Notes: generated from the sequence alone by a model not told the origin. DNA of 64,000 nucleotides from Marinobacter arenosus (GCF_019264345.1 NZ_JAHVAO010000001.1:1674001-1738000); one strand, 5' to 3'. Shown: positions 22,283 to 31,233, numbered from the stretch's first letter. A program made the numbers and translations.

Positions 22283-22334
22283 GGGGACTCCGTAGCAATT
22301 GGGCGGCACGTGACCGCAAACTTTCGATTGGCGG

Positions 22335-22340
22335 ATTATA
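22335..22340 (-). promoter_or_regulatory. Probable -10 box of the his operon promoter
   Basis: On the minus strand the sequence reads GGTATAAT, a perfect TATAAT preceded by a G-rich base pair, 53 bases before the hisB start. No good -35 element stands at 17 bases (GGGACT), so this may act as a weak or activated promoter. Confidence 0.5.
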
Positions 22341-22399
22341 CCTTTTATGCCCGCCGGAGTCCCACAACCGGTTCAATTGACTCGATAGCCCGAAACGGG

Positions 22400-22861
22400 T
22401 CAGACCGCCTTTTTCAAGTTGCTCATGTAGGTATCCACGAGGCTGTTGAACTCGTGCTTGATGACCGGGCTGATTGCCAGCTTCAGCAGACTGGGCAGCG
22501 GCACGGTAAGCTCGGCGCTGGTCTGGAATTTCACGGCGGTCACCTTGTCGCCCTTGGCCTTGATGGTCCAGGAACCCCTTACCACACCGTTACCCTCGCC
22601 TTTCACCGGCTCCCAGGTGATGCGACCGGCTTCCTTGTCTGCGTGGTATTTGCAGGCGTAGATGGACTGGATGGCGTGTTTGTCCACACCGACCTTCTCC
22701 ATCTCCCAGCGGTAGGCATTGTCTCCCAGGTCGGTCAGCTTGTGGACCTTCGGGAAATGACTGGCAGAGCGTGGCACGTCGGCCAATAAATCAAAGACTT
22801 CATCGTAGCCGCCCGGAATGTCCAGGTCCCGGTTCAGCTCAATCGATACGGTAATAGCCAC
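22400..22861 (-). CDS. SRPBCC family (polyketide cyclase/START-like) protein
   Basis: This 153-residue cytosolic protein has the helix-grip pattern of the SRPBCC superfamily: IELNRDLDIPGGYDEVFDLLADVPRS at the start, then a series of strands (RITWEPVKGEGNGVVRGSWTI, TAVKFQTSAELTVPLPS) and a long C-terminal helix. Such proteins bind hydrophobic ligands; the ligand here is unknown. I use GTG 22861, which has AAGGAG six bases upstream; the open frame reaches a further 24 codons upstream but without a ribosome site. It is a single gene between hisB and asmA. Confidence 0.75.
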   Translation of the reverse strand: MAITVSIELNRDLDIPGGYDEVFDLLADVPRSASHFPKVHKLTDLGDNAYRWEMEKVGVDKHAIQSIYACKYHADKEAGRITWEPVKGEGNGVVRGSWTIKAKGDKVTAVKFQTSAELTVPLPSLLKLAISPVIKHEFNSLVDTYMSNLKKAV

Positions 22862-23051
22862 AGCCAACTCCTTCTTATGTTTATTTGCACCAATGTAGTC
22901 GGAAAAATGAGGATGTGTATTTTGGCCCAACACTACAGCATTGTCATACTCCCCCGCTGTTAATTTGTTAACCCTGCGTTATCCTTTGGCTAATTAGCGT
23001 CAGGATTCGCTTCGAATCCCAACAAGCTCTCCGGAAAAGGATGCCTCACCC

Positions 23052-25256
23052 ATGAAAGCTGTTCGTTATCTGCTGATCGCGGTTATTGCACTGATACTGC
23101 TGGCCGTGGTGGCAGTCGCCGTTGCGATGGCAGTCATCAACCCCAACGATTACAAACCCCAGATTGAGCAGGCAGTGGAAAAACAGACCAACCTCGACCT
23201 CGTCCTGGAGGGCGATATCGGATGGTCGTTTATTCCCCTCGGCCTTGAGCTGAACAATGTTCAGGCCAACCTGGAGGGCAACCGGTTTGTGGCCCTGGAG
23301 CAGATGGTGGCCCAGCTTGATTTCTGGTCCCTGATTTCCATGGCACCCCAGGTCGATACGTTTGTCCTGAGCGGACTGGAAGCGAACCTTGAGGTGAATG
23401 AACAAGGCCAGGGCAACTGGACCCGGATCATGCCGGAGCCTGCCGAAAGCGATGCGGAAGAAGAGTCGCAGACTGCCCAAGCCGAGCCGGAGCAGCAGCC
23501 AGAGCCAGCCGGAGAAGAAGCCGGCGGAGAGCCGCTGAACTTCAACGTCGACAACGTCGAGATTGCCAATGCCCAGGTGCACTACACCGACAAGAGCACT
23601 GGCCAGTCCGTTACGCTGGAAAACTTCAACGTGACTGCCAGCCAGATCACCCTGGGCTCCGAGTTTCCGCTGGACATCAGCTTCCGGGTCGAGACGGCCA
23701 AACCCCAGTTTGAGGTCGACGGCAGCATCAGTGCCCGGCTCGCCGCCAACGAGGCGCTAAATGACTTTGCCGTCTCCGGCCTGAAAGCGGTGTTCGACAT
23801 GAACGGCGAACCCTTTGGTGGCAAATCGGTTACCGCGGAACTGACCGGTTCCGCGCAGGCCAACCTTGAGAACGAAACCGCAACCCTGAGCGAGTTCACC
23901 GCCAGTCTCGCCAACCTCTCGATCACCACGGATCTGAACGTCAAAGGCTTTGGTGACAAGCCCACCCTCAGCGGTTCGATCAATGTCGGGGAGTTCTCTC
24001 TGAAGGATCTGCTCAACCAGCTGGGGCAACCGGCCGTTGCCACCAGCGATCCGGACGTGCTCAGCGCCCTCGCCTTTTCCACCAGCGTTGGCGGCGAACC
24101 CGGAAACGTTGCGCTGTCAGACCTGACCCTCAAGCTCGACGACACCACATTCACCGGAAAGGGCAGCTACAACCTCGCAAACAGTGGCATTGTATTCAAC
24201 CTCCAGGGCGACAAGCTGAATGCCGACCGCTACCTGCCCCCGAAACCGGAAGATGACGGTAAGGCCGGCGAGAGCGCCAATGGCTCCGGGGACCAGCCAG
24301 CCTCGGCCAAGACGGCACAGAACGCCCCGGAAAGCGACCTCCTGCCGCTTGAAACCCTCCGCACACTGCTGCTGGATATCGATTTCGGGCTGGCCGAACT
24401 CATTGTCAGCAACCTGACCATCAACGAGATCAAGGCGAGCACAACGGCCAAAGACGGCCTGATCAAGGTTGACGAGTTCAGCGGCAAACTCTACGAGGGC
24501 AGCTTCGGCGCCAACGTGACCCTCGATGCCCGCAGCGACAATCCGAAATGGAAGATCGGCTCTGACGTCAAGAACGTGCAGACCCTGCCCTTGCTCACCG
24601 ACCTGGCCGAAGTGGACATGCTTTCGGGCGGCGCGAACCTGAAGGCCAATGTAACCACCACGGGCAACCGCGTCTCGGTGCTGCGGGAGAACGCCGATGG
24701 CCAGATCAGCTTCAACCTGGCCGAGGGGCAGTTCCGCAGGATGAACCTGACCCAAATGGCCTGCCAGGGCATCGCGATTGCCAACCAGGAAAGCCTGACC
24801 ACCAATGACTGGGGCACCACCACGCCCTTCAACGACATGCGCGGCACCCTGGACATCAACGGCAATACCCTGAAGAACACCGATCTCGTGGCCGCGCTCG
24901 CCGGCATGAAGCTCGAGGGCGACGGCACCATTGACCTGAAGCAGACCACCCTCGACTACGAGGCCGGGCTGAGGATTGTTGGCGAAATCCATCGGGATGA
25001 AGCCTGCCGGGTGACGGAATATGTCGAGAACGTGGTGATTCCTGTGGAGTGCCGCGGCAACTTCTCGGAAGATCCGGCAGGCCTGTGCTCGTTCGATGGC
25101 TCGCGTTTCCGGGACACCCTGAAGACCATCGCGTCCAATGCTGCCAAGGCCAAGGCGAAAGAAGAAGTCGACCGAGCCAAAGAAAAAGCCGAGAAGAAAA
25201 TTGAAGAGAAGCTCGAAGAAGAACTCGGCGACAAACTCAAAGGCCTGTTCAAGTAA
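23052..25256 (+). CDS. asmA: AsmA family envelope protein
   Basis: AsmA-like proteins span from the inner membrane through the periplasm and are implicated in lipid transport to the outer membrane. The 734-residue protein has an N-terminal transmembrane helix (about 5-28), the AsmA N-terminal region (NPNDYKPQIEQAVEKQTNLDLVLEGDIGW), a Glu/Gln-rich insert near 130-165, a long repeated beta-strand region, and a C-terminal AsmA segment (LLTDLAEVDMLSGGANLKANVTT) ending in a Lys/Glu-rich helix. E. coli AsmA has 617 residues. Its stop overlaps the mutY start (TAATG). Confidence 0.9.
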   Translation: MKAVRYLLIAVIALILLAVVAVAVAMAVINPNDYKPQIEQAVEKQTNLDLVLEGDIGWSFIPLGLELNNVQANLEGNRFVALEQMVAQLDFWSLISMAPQVDTFVLSGLEANLEVNEQGQGNWTRIMPEPAESDAEEESQTAQAEPEQQPEPAGEEAGGEPLNFNVDNVEIANAQVHYTDKSTGQSVTLENFNVTASQITLGSEFPLDISFRVETAKPQFEVDGSISARLAANEALNDFAVSGLKAVFDMNGEPFGGKSVTAELTGSAQANLENETATLSEFTASLANLSITTDLNVKGFGDKPTLSGSINVGEFSLKDLLNQLGQPAVATSDPDVLSALAFSTSVGGEPGNVALSDLTLKLDDTTFTGKGSYNLANSGIVFNLQGDKLNADRYLPPKPEDDGKAGESANGSGDQPASAKTAQNAPESDLLPLETLRTLLLDIDFGLAELIVSNLTINEIKASTTAKDGLIKVDEFSGKLYEGSFGANVTLDARSDNPKWKIGSDVKNVQTLPLLTDLAEVDMLSGGANLKANVTTTGNRVSVLRENADGQISFNLAEGQFRRMNLTQMACQGIAIANQESLTTNDWGTTTPFNDMRGTLDINGNTLKNTDLVAALAGMKLEGDGTIDLKQTTLDYEAGLRIVGEIHRDEACRVTEYVENVVIPVECRGNFSEDPAGLCSFDGSRFRDTLKTIASNAAKAKAKEEVDRAKEKAEKKIEEKLEEELGDKLKGLFK

Positions 25257-26320
25257 TGGCAGACCGTTTCGCCGACAGGCTGCTCGAGTGGTACGACCAG
25301 CACGGCAGGCACGACCTGCCGTGGCACACGAATCAGAATGCGTACCGGGTCTGGGTCTCTGAAATCATGCTTCAGCAGACCCAGGTGACCACCGTGATCC
25401 CGTACTTCAACGCCTTCATGGAGCGGTTTCCCAACGTGCGGGCCCTGGCCGAGGCACCGGTGGACGACGTACTGGGCCATTGGTCCGGCCTGGGCTACTA
25501 CGCCCGCGCACGCAACCTGCAGAAAGCCGCCAAAACCGTCGTGGAGGAATTCGGCGGTGAATTCCCGGATACCCAGGAAGAGCTGGAAACCCTGACGGGC
25601 ATTGGTCGCTCCACCGCTGCCGCGATCGTGGCGCAAGCCTTTGGCAAACGCGCCGCGATCCTGGACGGTAACGTCAAGCGTGTGCTGGCGCGCTATCACG
25701 CGGTGCAGGGCTGGCCGGGGCAGACCGCTGTTCTGAAACAGCTCTGGCAGTACGCCGAAGAACACACCCCTGACGCACGGGTACGGGACTACACCCAGGC
25801 GATCATGGATCTGGGGGCCATGGTGTGCACCCGCAGCCGCCCAAAATGCGACGCTTGCCCGCTTCGGCAAGGCTGCACCGCCTACGCCAGAAGCGAAACC
25901 GCACAGTATCCCGGCTCCAAGCCGAAGAAAGCCAAGCCCGAGAAAACAACCTGGATGGTCATCCTGGAGGACAGCGCCGGCCGCATCCTGCTGGAACGGA
26001 GACCACCGAGTGGGATTTGGGGCGGGTTGTGGAGCCTGCCCGAGCTGGATCCCGCCCTTGGGCCGGATGAACTGCAGGATGCCTGTGAGCGCAAATTAGG
26101 GGTGCAATGCAGCGATCCCGATCTGATCAGCGGCTTCCGCCACACGTTCAGCCACTACCACCTGCACATCCAGCCCGCCCGGCTGACCGTGTCCAGAGAT
26201 AGCGGTCTCGCCGACAATGACCAGCTTCGCTGGCTGCATCGGGATGAAGCCCTCTCCCTGGGCCTGCCGGCCCCCATTCGCACGTTACTGACGGAACCGG
26301 AGCAGGCTGCCCTGCTCTGA
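25256..26320 (+). CDS. mutY: MutY, A/G-specific adenine glycosylase
   Basis: MutY removes adenine mispaired with 8-oxoguanine in DNA. The 354-residue protein has catalytic E36 (SEIMLQQTQV) and D137 (ILDGNVKRVLAR), the helix-hairpin-helix region (LTGIGRSTAAAI), and an Fe-S cluster motif C-x6-C-x2-C-x5-C (CTRSRPKCDACPLRQGC near residue 190). The C-terminal third is the NUDIX-like 8-oxoG-sensing domain. The start overlaps the asmA stop by one base; yggX follows after 72 bases as in E. coli. Confidence 0.97.
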   Translation: MADRFADRLLEWYDQHGRHDLPWHTNQNAYRVWVSEIMLQQTQVTTVIPYFNAFMERFPNVRALAEAPVDDVLGHWSGLGYYARARNLQKAAKTVVEEFGGEFPDTQEELETLTGIGRSTAAAIVAQAFGKRAAILDGNVKRVLARYHAVQGWPGQTAVLKQLWQYAEEHTPDARVRDYTQAIMDLGAMVCTRSRPKCDACPLRQGCTAYARSETAQYPGSKPKKAKPEKTTWMVILEDSAGRILLERRPPSGIWGGLWSLPELDPALGPDELQDACERKLGVQCSDPDLISGFRHTFSHYHLHIQPARLTVSRDSGLADNDQLRWLHRDEALSLGLPAPIRTLLTEPEQAALL

Positions 26321-26392
26321 CGCCGACGAGCGCAACCCCCAAGCCCGATCTGTTATCATGCCGCGGGATTTCACTCGCCAACAGGAGCCAAC

Positions 26393-26665
26393 ATGAGCCG
26401 CACTGTTTTTTGCCGCAAGTACCAGAAAGAGCTCGAGGGCCTGGACTTCCCTCCCATGCCCGGCACCAAAGGCCAGGAACTCTTCGACACCATTTCGAAG
26501 CAGGCGTGGGAGGAATGGCAGGCGCAGCAGACCATGCTGATCAACGAAAAACACCTGAGCCTGATGGACCCGAACACCCGAAAATACCTGCAGGCGCAGA
26601 TGGAGCGCTTCTTCGACAACGAGCCATTCGACAAGGCCGAGGGCTACGTTCCGCCGGAGCAATAG
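26393..26665 (+). CDS. yggX: YggX, Fe(II) trafficking / oxidative damage protection protein
   Basis: YggX is a small cytosolic protein that protects Fe-S enzymes against oxidative damage and is linked to labile iron. The 90-residue product has the invariant Cys7 in [11 protein letters not shown] and the conserved [26 protein letters not shown] lies 6 bases before the ATG. The pairing with mutY is conserved in gammaproteobacteria. Confidence 0.97.
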   Translation: MSRTVFCRKYQKELEGLDFPPMPGTKGQELFDTISKQAWEEWQAQQTMLINEKHLSLMDPNTRKYLQAQMERFFDNEPFDKAEGYVPPEQ

Positions 26666-26725
26666 AACCCGCTGATCAAAGCCTGATCAACCCTGAAAAG
26701 ATTCGGAAAATTTTCCGGCGCAGCC

Positions 26726-26754
26726 TTGACTCAAAACATCGAAACCGGTTTAAT
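26726..26754 (+). promoter_or_regulatory. Sigma-70 promoter of the tRNA-Phe gene
   Basis: TTGACT (26726-26731), a 17-base spacer, and TTTAAT (26749-26754) lie 31 bases before the mature tRNA. The next bases are GC-rich (AGCGCCCCG), as in discriminators of stringently controlled stable RNA promoters. Confidence 0.75.
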
Positions 26755-26785
26755 AGCGCCCCGTTGCACAGCAGTAGCGCAACAT

Positions 26786-26861
26786 GCCCGGATAGCTCAG
26801 TTGGTAGAGCAGGGGATTGAAAATCCCCGTGTCGGTGGTTCGATTCCGCCTCCGGGCACCA
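26786..26861 (+). tRNA. tRNA-Phe (anticodon GAA)
   Basis: The 76-nt cloverleaf has acceptor arms GCCCGGA/TCCGGGC, D-arm GCTCAGTTGGTAGAGC, anticodon stem GGGGA/TCCCC with loop TTGAAAA (anticodon GAA at 26819-26821), T-arm with GGTTCGATTCC, and an encoded 3' CCA. Confidence 0.98.
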
Positions 26862-26878
26862 TCAGATTCAATGACTTA

Positions 26879-26905
26879 GCCCGCCCTTGTGCGGGCCTTG
26901 TTGTT
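26879..26905 (+). terminator. Likely terminator of tRNA-Phe
   Basis: GCCCGC/GCGGGC (26879-26884 and 26891-26896) with a CCTTGT loop is followed by CTTGTTGTTT, a U-rich but interrupted tract. It lies 17 bases past the tRNA. Confidence 0.6.
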
Positions 26906-26928
26906 TCTGGCGTCCAGAAAGCGTCCAC

Positions 26929-27117
26929 TCAGCCTCCAATCCTGTGCGAATGGGTTGCTCTGGGGTCCATTCGCTCCTCCATAAGCCCCCTCTCATAGAG
27001 CGCTTTCTTCAGTGCCGAGTAATTGGTTGGGCTCGGATCCTGGTCGTACCGATCCTGAGCCCGTCTCGCCAAATCGCATTTATCCAGCCACTTCTCAATC
27101 GTTTCTGTAGTGCCCAT
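26929..27117 (-). CDS. Small hypothetical protein (62 aa)
   Basis: A 62-codon frame on the minus strand begins MGTTETIEKWLDKCDLARRA and continues with charged, helix-like sequence (RYDQDPSPTNYSALKKALYE). I do not recognise it. Evidence for reality is modest: CAGGAG sits seven bases before the ATG, a good Shine-Dalgarno, and composition is normal for a small helical protein. It occupies most of the roughly 420-base stretch between tRNA-Phe and the next gene. The 3' flank of a tRNA is a common place for integrated elements, but no integrase or repeated tRNA end is visible. It could be a remnant. Confidence 0.45.
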   Translation of the reverse strand: MGTTETIEKWLDKCDLARRAQDRYDQDPSPTNYSALKKALYERGLMEERMDPRATHSHRIGG

Positions 27118-27203
27118 ATAAAGCTCCTGAGTATGAAATCACTCAGTCACCATAAGCGATTGATAGAGGACCTATCTCGATTCCTTTCTGCATAAATTGT
27201 GGC

Positions 27204-27241
27204 GAAAGATGGCCACATAATCGGGCTGCCCGCCATCTTTC
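27204..27241. repeat. Perfect 10-bp inverted repeat in intergenic DNA
   Basis: GAAAGATGGC (27204-27213) and GCCATCTTTC (27232-27241) form a stem with an 18-base loop. There is no T-run, so it is not a standard terminator. It lies 87-124 bases upstream of the small gene at 27117 and 46 bases past the 3' end of the Glu-Pro lipoprotein gene; it may end that transcript Rho-dependently or bind a regulator. Confidence 0.6.
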
Positions 27242-27286
27242 ATGAGCGCGGCAAGGGACTTCCCGGCTCGGTCTGAGGCCTAAATA

Positions 27287-28228
27287 TTACAGCACCGGTA
27301 CCCCGGGCGGCTGGAGTTCGTCTGGCAGCTCCGCCTCCACGGTGCCCGTTCCATCCACGACCGGCTCAGGCTCAGGCACTGGCTCCGGCTCTGGCTCCGG
27401 CTCTGGCTCCGGCTCTGGCTCCGGCTCTGGCTCCGGCTCCGGCTCTGGCTCTGGCTCTGGCTCTGGCTCCGGCTCTGGCTCTGGCTCCGGCTCTGGCTCT
27501 GGCTCCGGCTCTGGTTCCGGCTCTGGCTCTGGTTCTGGCTCTGGTTCGGGCTCCTCTACGGGAGGTTCTTCATCATCGCCCCTACCTGGCGGGCCTCCAC
27601 CGTTGCCTCCACCGTTACCTCCACCATTACCTGGCGGATCGTCATCATCGTCAGGGGGCGGTTCATCAACAACCGGCGGCTCAACGATAGGTTCTTCAGG
27701 CTCCGCAGGCGGGTCAGATGGCGGCGGCGAGCTGCCCCCGGTGGAGAGGTTGATCGACGCACCGAGGTCTCTCATCTGGCAAAGCTGGTTTCCCGACCGT
27801 GCGAACATGCAGGCTTCGAACATCAACTGGAAGTCATTGGCAGCCAGGGGGGTGACACGCTCCTCTCCGGCTAGCTGGCAGGACACCTGCCTCGCCGTAT
27901 CCAGCAGACAAATGATCTGGCCCAGGTTGTCACAGGCAAACGTGCCCCGGGTGCCCGGCTCCGCGCAATCCTGAGTGGCAATGTCCCTGCCCTCGGGATC
28001 CGCTGAGCTGACCGCTCGGACCCAGACGGTGTAACGTTGTTCGGGTCTGACGGCAGCCACGTTCCAGCTGACAATGAAGGTCTGATTCGGTGCCACCGAC
28101 GTGAGTTCCGTGCCATCGCTGTCCGTCAGCGCGACCTGGCGAATACTGATGGACTCACCATCATTTGCACCGCTACAGGCCACCAGCGACAATGCCATCA
28201 AGCTAGGGCCCAGAGGTCGTCCCCACAT
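27287..28228 (-). CDS. Lipoprotein with Glu-Pro repeat tail
   Basis: This is a 313-residue predicted lipoprotein: signal peptide with lipobox LVAC (Cys18), then an Ig-like or beta-rich domain (about 25-165: [23 protein letters not shown]) containing several cysteines, then a low-complexity half. That half runs through [13 protein letters not shown], an Asp run, a Gly-Asn stretch (GGGNGGGNGGG), and about 30 Glu-Pro dipeptides before a short tail ending PPGVPVL. (EP)n stretches form stiff, extended, strongly acidic rods, seen in TonB-type and surface proteins that cross the periplasm or project from the cell; a spacer role is inferred. It starts 12 bases after the beta-helix gene, so the two are probably co-transcribed. 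The family is unknown to me. Confidence 0.75.
   Translation of the reverse strand: MWGRPLGPSLMALSLVACSGANDGESISIRQVALTDSDGTELTSVAPNQTFIVSWNVAAVRPEQRYTVWVRAVSSADPEGRDIATQDCAEPGTRGTFACDNLGQIICLLDTARQVSCQLAGEERVTPLAANDFQLMFEACMFARSGNQLCQMRDLGASINLSTGGSSPPPSDPPAEPEEPIVEPPVVDEPPPDDDDDPPGNGGGNGGGNGGGPPGRGDDEEPPVEEPEPEPEPEPEPEPEPEPEPEPEPEPEPEPEPEPEPEPEPEPEPEPEPEPEPEPEPEPVPEPEPVVDGTGTVEAELPDELQPPGVPVL
27361..27553 (-). repeat. Tandem hexanucleotide repeat encoding (Glu-Pro)n
   Basis: About 190 bases are built of GAGCCA/GAGCCG hexamers on the coding strand (GGCTCT/GGCTCC on the plus strand), often in alternating 12-base units. Each hexamer encodes one Glu-Pro. Such an array is prone to length change by replication slippage; loss or gain of whole units keeps the frame. 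Confidence 0.92.
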
Positions 28229-28240
28229 CTCAGCGGCCCC

Positions 28241-30385
28241 TCATTTCTTGACCCAAAACCCGCGACCGGCGGGAATTTTTGAGATGGTCGGGATGCCCTT
28301 GGCGTTAAGCACGCTGATCACGTCCGGTTGGGTGGAAAAGGCCTCCCAGGTGCCCCCGTTGTGGAACCAGACCACACGCGCATTGGCAAACACTGTCGCC
28401 AGGTCGGTAATATCGCGTCCGGTGCCGTAGAGGTTCCAGTCCCCACGCGTCATGGCGGAGATCGCGCCCGGATCAAAGGAACCGGTTTCAATCTGGCAGG
28501 ATGAGGGATCGTTCTTACAGGCCGACCTGGCCTCTTCAATGGCCTGAGCCACGAACGCATCCACGTCGATTCCGCAGTCAGCCAGGTCCTCCGCGCAGGC
28601 AGCCCGTATCTGATCTTCAATCCTGAGGACCACAGTCTCCGTACCCAGGCTGTTCAAAGTGAACGAATAACCGGCCTCGGAACGCTCGCCCTGCGAATCG
28701 GTAACGCGGACCCGGATCTGGTGCGCCCCGCCGTTCATAAACACCACGCCGCCAATGCTGCCCCCCTGGGGCGATACCAAAGCGTAGTCGGGCTCTTCAT
28801 CCGTCCAGAGCTCCGTGCTTACCAGCGAGCGGCCTTCCGCCAGCTCCACGTTGAACGAGAAGCTCAGGCTGTCCAGATTACTGGCGTCAAGGGTCTCCAG
28901 AGCGAGACCGGAAACGACCGGTGCCGTGGGACTGGAACCGTACTCGACCCACCCGATGTCCACCTCAGCGCCGGCAATTCGGGGGTTCCCGAGGACGTCG
29001 GTCTCAGCCAGCACCACCAGTTGAGCCCGGGAAGTACCCGCGTCGATCAAGGCCGATCCCTCAAGGGGATGATAGTCCGGGTCCAGCGCGGGGTAGGACT
29101 GATCCAGAATGTTGCCTTGCTGGTCAATCTGGGCTTCCGGAAGCGGCTGCAAAGCGGGCGAAATGAAATTGTTCAGGATCGTTGCCCGAACGGCAGTGTC
29201 ACCAAATGCAAACGAAGACGCGTTGCCTGCCAGGAAAAGCGAATTGGCGATGACCTGATTGTCTCCGTTTCCCGACAGCATCTTGATGGACGGCGCGCCC
29301 GTGTTGCGCTCAAAGACACTGTTCACCACCCGGCAAGCCTGTTCACAGCGAACCGTGCCGCTTTCCGTCGCGTCAGCCACCTGGTTGAGCTCAAACAGGC
29401 TGTTTTCGGCATGGAGACTCCGGGCTGCGGATACGATGGAGAGTCTGGACGCGGTATTGCCCAGGACGACTGAACGCCTGATTTCAACCGCCGCACCCAT
29501 CAGCGCACCCGCGCTATCGGCCCGGTTGTTCGCGACGGTGGAATGCTCAAGCAGGATGCGGCCATCAAGCCCCAATATGGCGCCCGCTTCCCCGCTCGCC
29601 TCGTTATTCCGGAACTCGGATCCGGAAATACTCAGGAGCCCGCTGCTACTGCAAATAGCGCCACCCCGCGCCGCGCGGTTGGTATGGAAGTCCGAGCCGG
29701 TGATCGAGCTGTCCTGACTGCTGTCGGTGTAGATGACACCGCAGGCATCACTGCGGTTGCCGCTAAATTCACTGTCGATGATGGCAAAAGAGCCGCCTTG
29801 CAGAAAAATAGCCGCGCCCACTGAGCTGATCGATCCGGTATTGACGACGTTGTCCACGAACTGGCTGTTGATGATTCGCAGCTCTCCCTGTCCATCGCCG
29901 GCGTTGAGGAGAACGGCGGAACCGGAATCCGGCCTGTCGGAAGCGTTACCGGCGAACACCGTCCCGTCCAACAACAAATCGGCATTGAGTACGGTGACCG
30001 CGCCACCGCGCCCGACCGCGTTCACTTTGCCGTTCTCAAACCGGATGCCCTTGATCGAAAAGTCTGGGCTGTCGCCGGTCGAATCGTAAGTCAGGTAAAG
30101 AATCTCAGCCTGTGACAGCCCGTCCAGCAGCACCTGCCCCGGAGTACCGGCTTCTATCTGTAGGTCATTACCCTGGTTGCTGCGGTAGGCAAATGGCTGG
30201 CCGGGCGTGGCCGGGGTGTATCGGCCGGCCGCAAGTACAATGGTGTCGTTCTGGTCATTGGAGGCGGCGGCCGAGAGCGCGCTTTGAAACTCGCTGCTGG
30301 TGGAAACCTCAAAGAGTTGGGCGCTCACAGGCAGCGACACGGGGCCCGCAATCATTGCAGCCAGAAGGGCGTGTTTGGTTTTCAC
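28241..30385 (-). CDS. Secreted right-handed beta-helix protein
   Basis: The 714-residue exported protein begins with a signal peptide (AAMIAGPVSLPVSA) from a GTG start with AGGGA upstream. Residues about 25-470 show the repeating pattern of a right-handed parallel beta-helix: TIVLAAGRYTPATPG, FSIKGIRFENGKVNAVGRGGAV, FSGNRSDACGVIY, FHTNRAARGGAI, FRNNEASGEAGAI, NNRADSAGALMG, similar to Pmp/choice-of-anchor-Q proteins. A region near 495-590 looks Ig-like (VRVTDSQGERSEAGYSF). The last 65 residues (GDWNLYG... WFHNGGTWEAFS ... IPAGRGFWVKK) resemble a short C-terminal module seen in other exported marine proteins. Target and function are unknown; surface adhesion or polysaccharide binding are possible. 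It is followed by the Glu-Pro lipoprotein. Confidence 0.75.
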   Translation of the reverse strand: MKTKHALLAAMIAGPVSLPVSAQLFEVSTSSEFQSALSAAASNDQNDTIVLAAGRYTPATPGQPFAYRSNQGNDLQIEAGTPGQVLLDGLSQAEILYLTYDSTGDSPDFSIKGIRFENGKVNAVGRGGAVTVLNADLLLDGTVFAGNASDRPDSGSAVLLNAGDGQGELRIINSQFVDNVVNTGSISSVGAAIFLQGGSFAIIDSEFSGNRSDACGVIYTDSSQDSSITGSDFHTNRAARGGAICSSSGLLSISGSEFRNNEASGEAGAILGLDGRILLEHSTVANNRADSAGALMGAAVEIRRSVVLGNTASRLSIVSAARSLHAENSLFELNQVADATESGTVRCEQACRVVNSVFERNTGAPSIKMLSGNGDNQVIANSLFLAGNASSFAFGDTAVRATILNNFISPALQPLPEAQIDQQGNILDQSYPALDPDYHPLEGSALIDAGTSRAQLVVLAETDVLGNPRIAGAEVDIGWVEYGSSPTAPVVSGLALETLDASNLDSLSFSFNVELAEGRSLVSTELWTDEEPDYALVSPQGGSIGGVVFMNGGAHQIRVRVTDSQGERSEAGYSFTLNSLGTETVVLRIEDQIRAACAEDLADCGIDVDAFVAQAIEEARSACKNDPSSCQIETGSFDPGAISAMTRGDWNLYGTGRDITDLATVFANARVVWFHNGGTWEAFSTQPDVISVLNAKGIPTISKIPAGRGFWVKK

Positions 30386-30633
30386 GGTATGTCGTCCCTG
30401 AACGTGTTGGTATTAAACCAGGACTCCAAACTCCCTCTGGCAGTCTAGAAAAACGCCATGTCGCCGCTTTGTACAAATTTTAGACAACCTGATCGCACTT
30501 TGCATACTTTCGGCCACCAGAAAACGCCGTCCACTACGAGTGATTTCCCGATCAACCGAATAGAAACCGGCATTTTCCCTGTGGATTCAAGCAGTCAGTT
30601 CCACTGACTCAAATAGTCGGGCGTCGGCTTTTT

Positions 30634-31233
30634 TCAGGGAAGGTCAGAGAGGCAGTCAGAATAGGAAATCGTGGCCGTGGTATCTTCACTGTAGGTGGCT
30701 GACCACCCCGTGGAAAAGAATCGGACCACGTCGGTGTCATAGCAGAGCTGCCCCTGCGGGGTAATGTCGTAGGGCGTCAGGGACTTCCTTTCCAGGCCGT
30801 TGGATGCGCCATTCTCCGACAGCTCGAACTGGATCCGTCCGTCCACGTTGGCCTCATCCTCGCCGACGACACGCGGGAAAAGTTGGAAGGTAATGCCCGA
30901 AAACAGCTGCTCCGTCCGAATAGCAGGCTCGATACAGTTGGCGTTATCAAACCGCTGGAGGTAGTGACGAACCTCGCCGGTGGCCGCGAACGAGACGGTA
31001 GAGCGAAAGTACAGGTTTCGGAACTCATTGCGGGCTGGATCGCAAGACGTAACCCAGCAGCCGGGGAGTTCCGCTGACGTACCGGAACAGACCGGACCAT
31101 CGACAATTTTTGACGTTCCGTCAGCTTCAATGGCCTCGATACCGTCCGCGTCCTGAACCACATCTCCGCCGCCCGAACCGCCACACCCGGCCACGGCGAG
31201 CGCCGCAACCAGGGACATCCTTTTCAGTTTCAC
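30634..31233 (-). CDS. Hypothetical lipoprotein
   Basis: This 199-residue predicted lipoprotein has lipobox VAGC (Cys17) followed by Gly-Ser-rich sequence. The mature part has about six further cysteines (PVCSGTSAELPGCWVTSC, NANCIEP, GQLCYDTD, YSDCLSD) and a beta-strand-like pattern, suggesting a disulfide-stabilised periplasmic domain. I do not recognise the family. I use GTG 31233, whose product starts at the basic signal region MKLKRMSLVAALAV, with GGAAGG upstream; the frame continues 22 codons further up. It stands 248 bases upstream of the beta-helix gene, all on the minus strand, and may be functionally linked. I see no gene in 30386-30633. Confidence 0.65.
   Translation of the reverse strand: MKLKRMSLVAALAVAGCGGSGGGDVVQDADGIEAIEADGTSKIVDGPVCSGTSAELPGCWVTSCDPARNEFRNLYFRSTVSFAATGEVRHYLQRFDNANCIEPAIRTEQLFSGITFQLFPRVVGEDEANVDGRIQFELSENGASNGLERKSLTPYDITPQGQLCYDTDVVRFFSTGWSATYSEDTTATISYSDCLSDLP

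Noticed and set aside
21086..22789. Long plus-strand open frame of 567 codons
   Set aside because: It runs antisense through hisH, hisB and the SRPBCC gene, all clearly real; GC-rich DNA leaves long antisense frames open.
27342..27974. Plus-strand frame of 210 codons coding for a Gly-Ser repeat protein
   Set aside because: It is the antisense shadow of the Glu-Pro lipoprotein; the minus strand has a signal peptide, lipobox and operon partner, while this frame has none.
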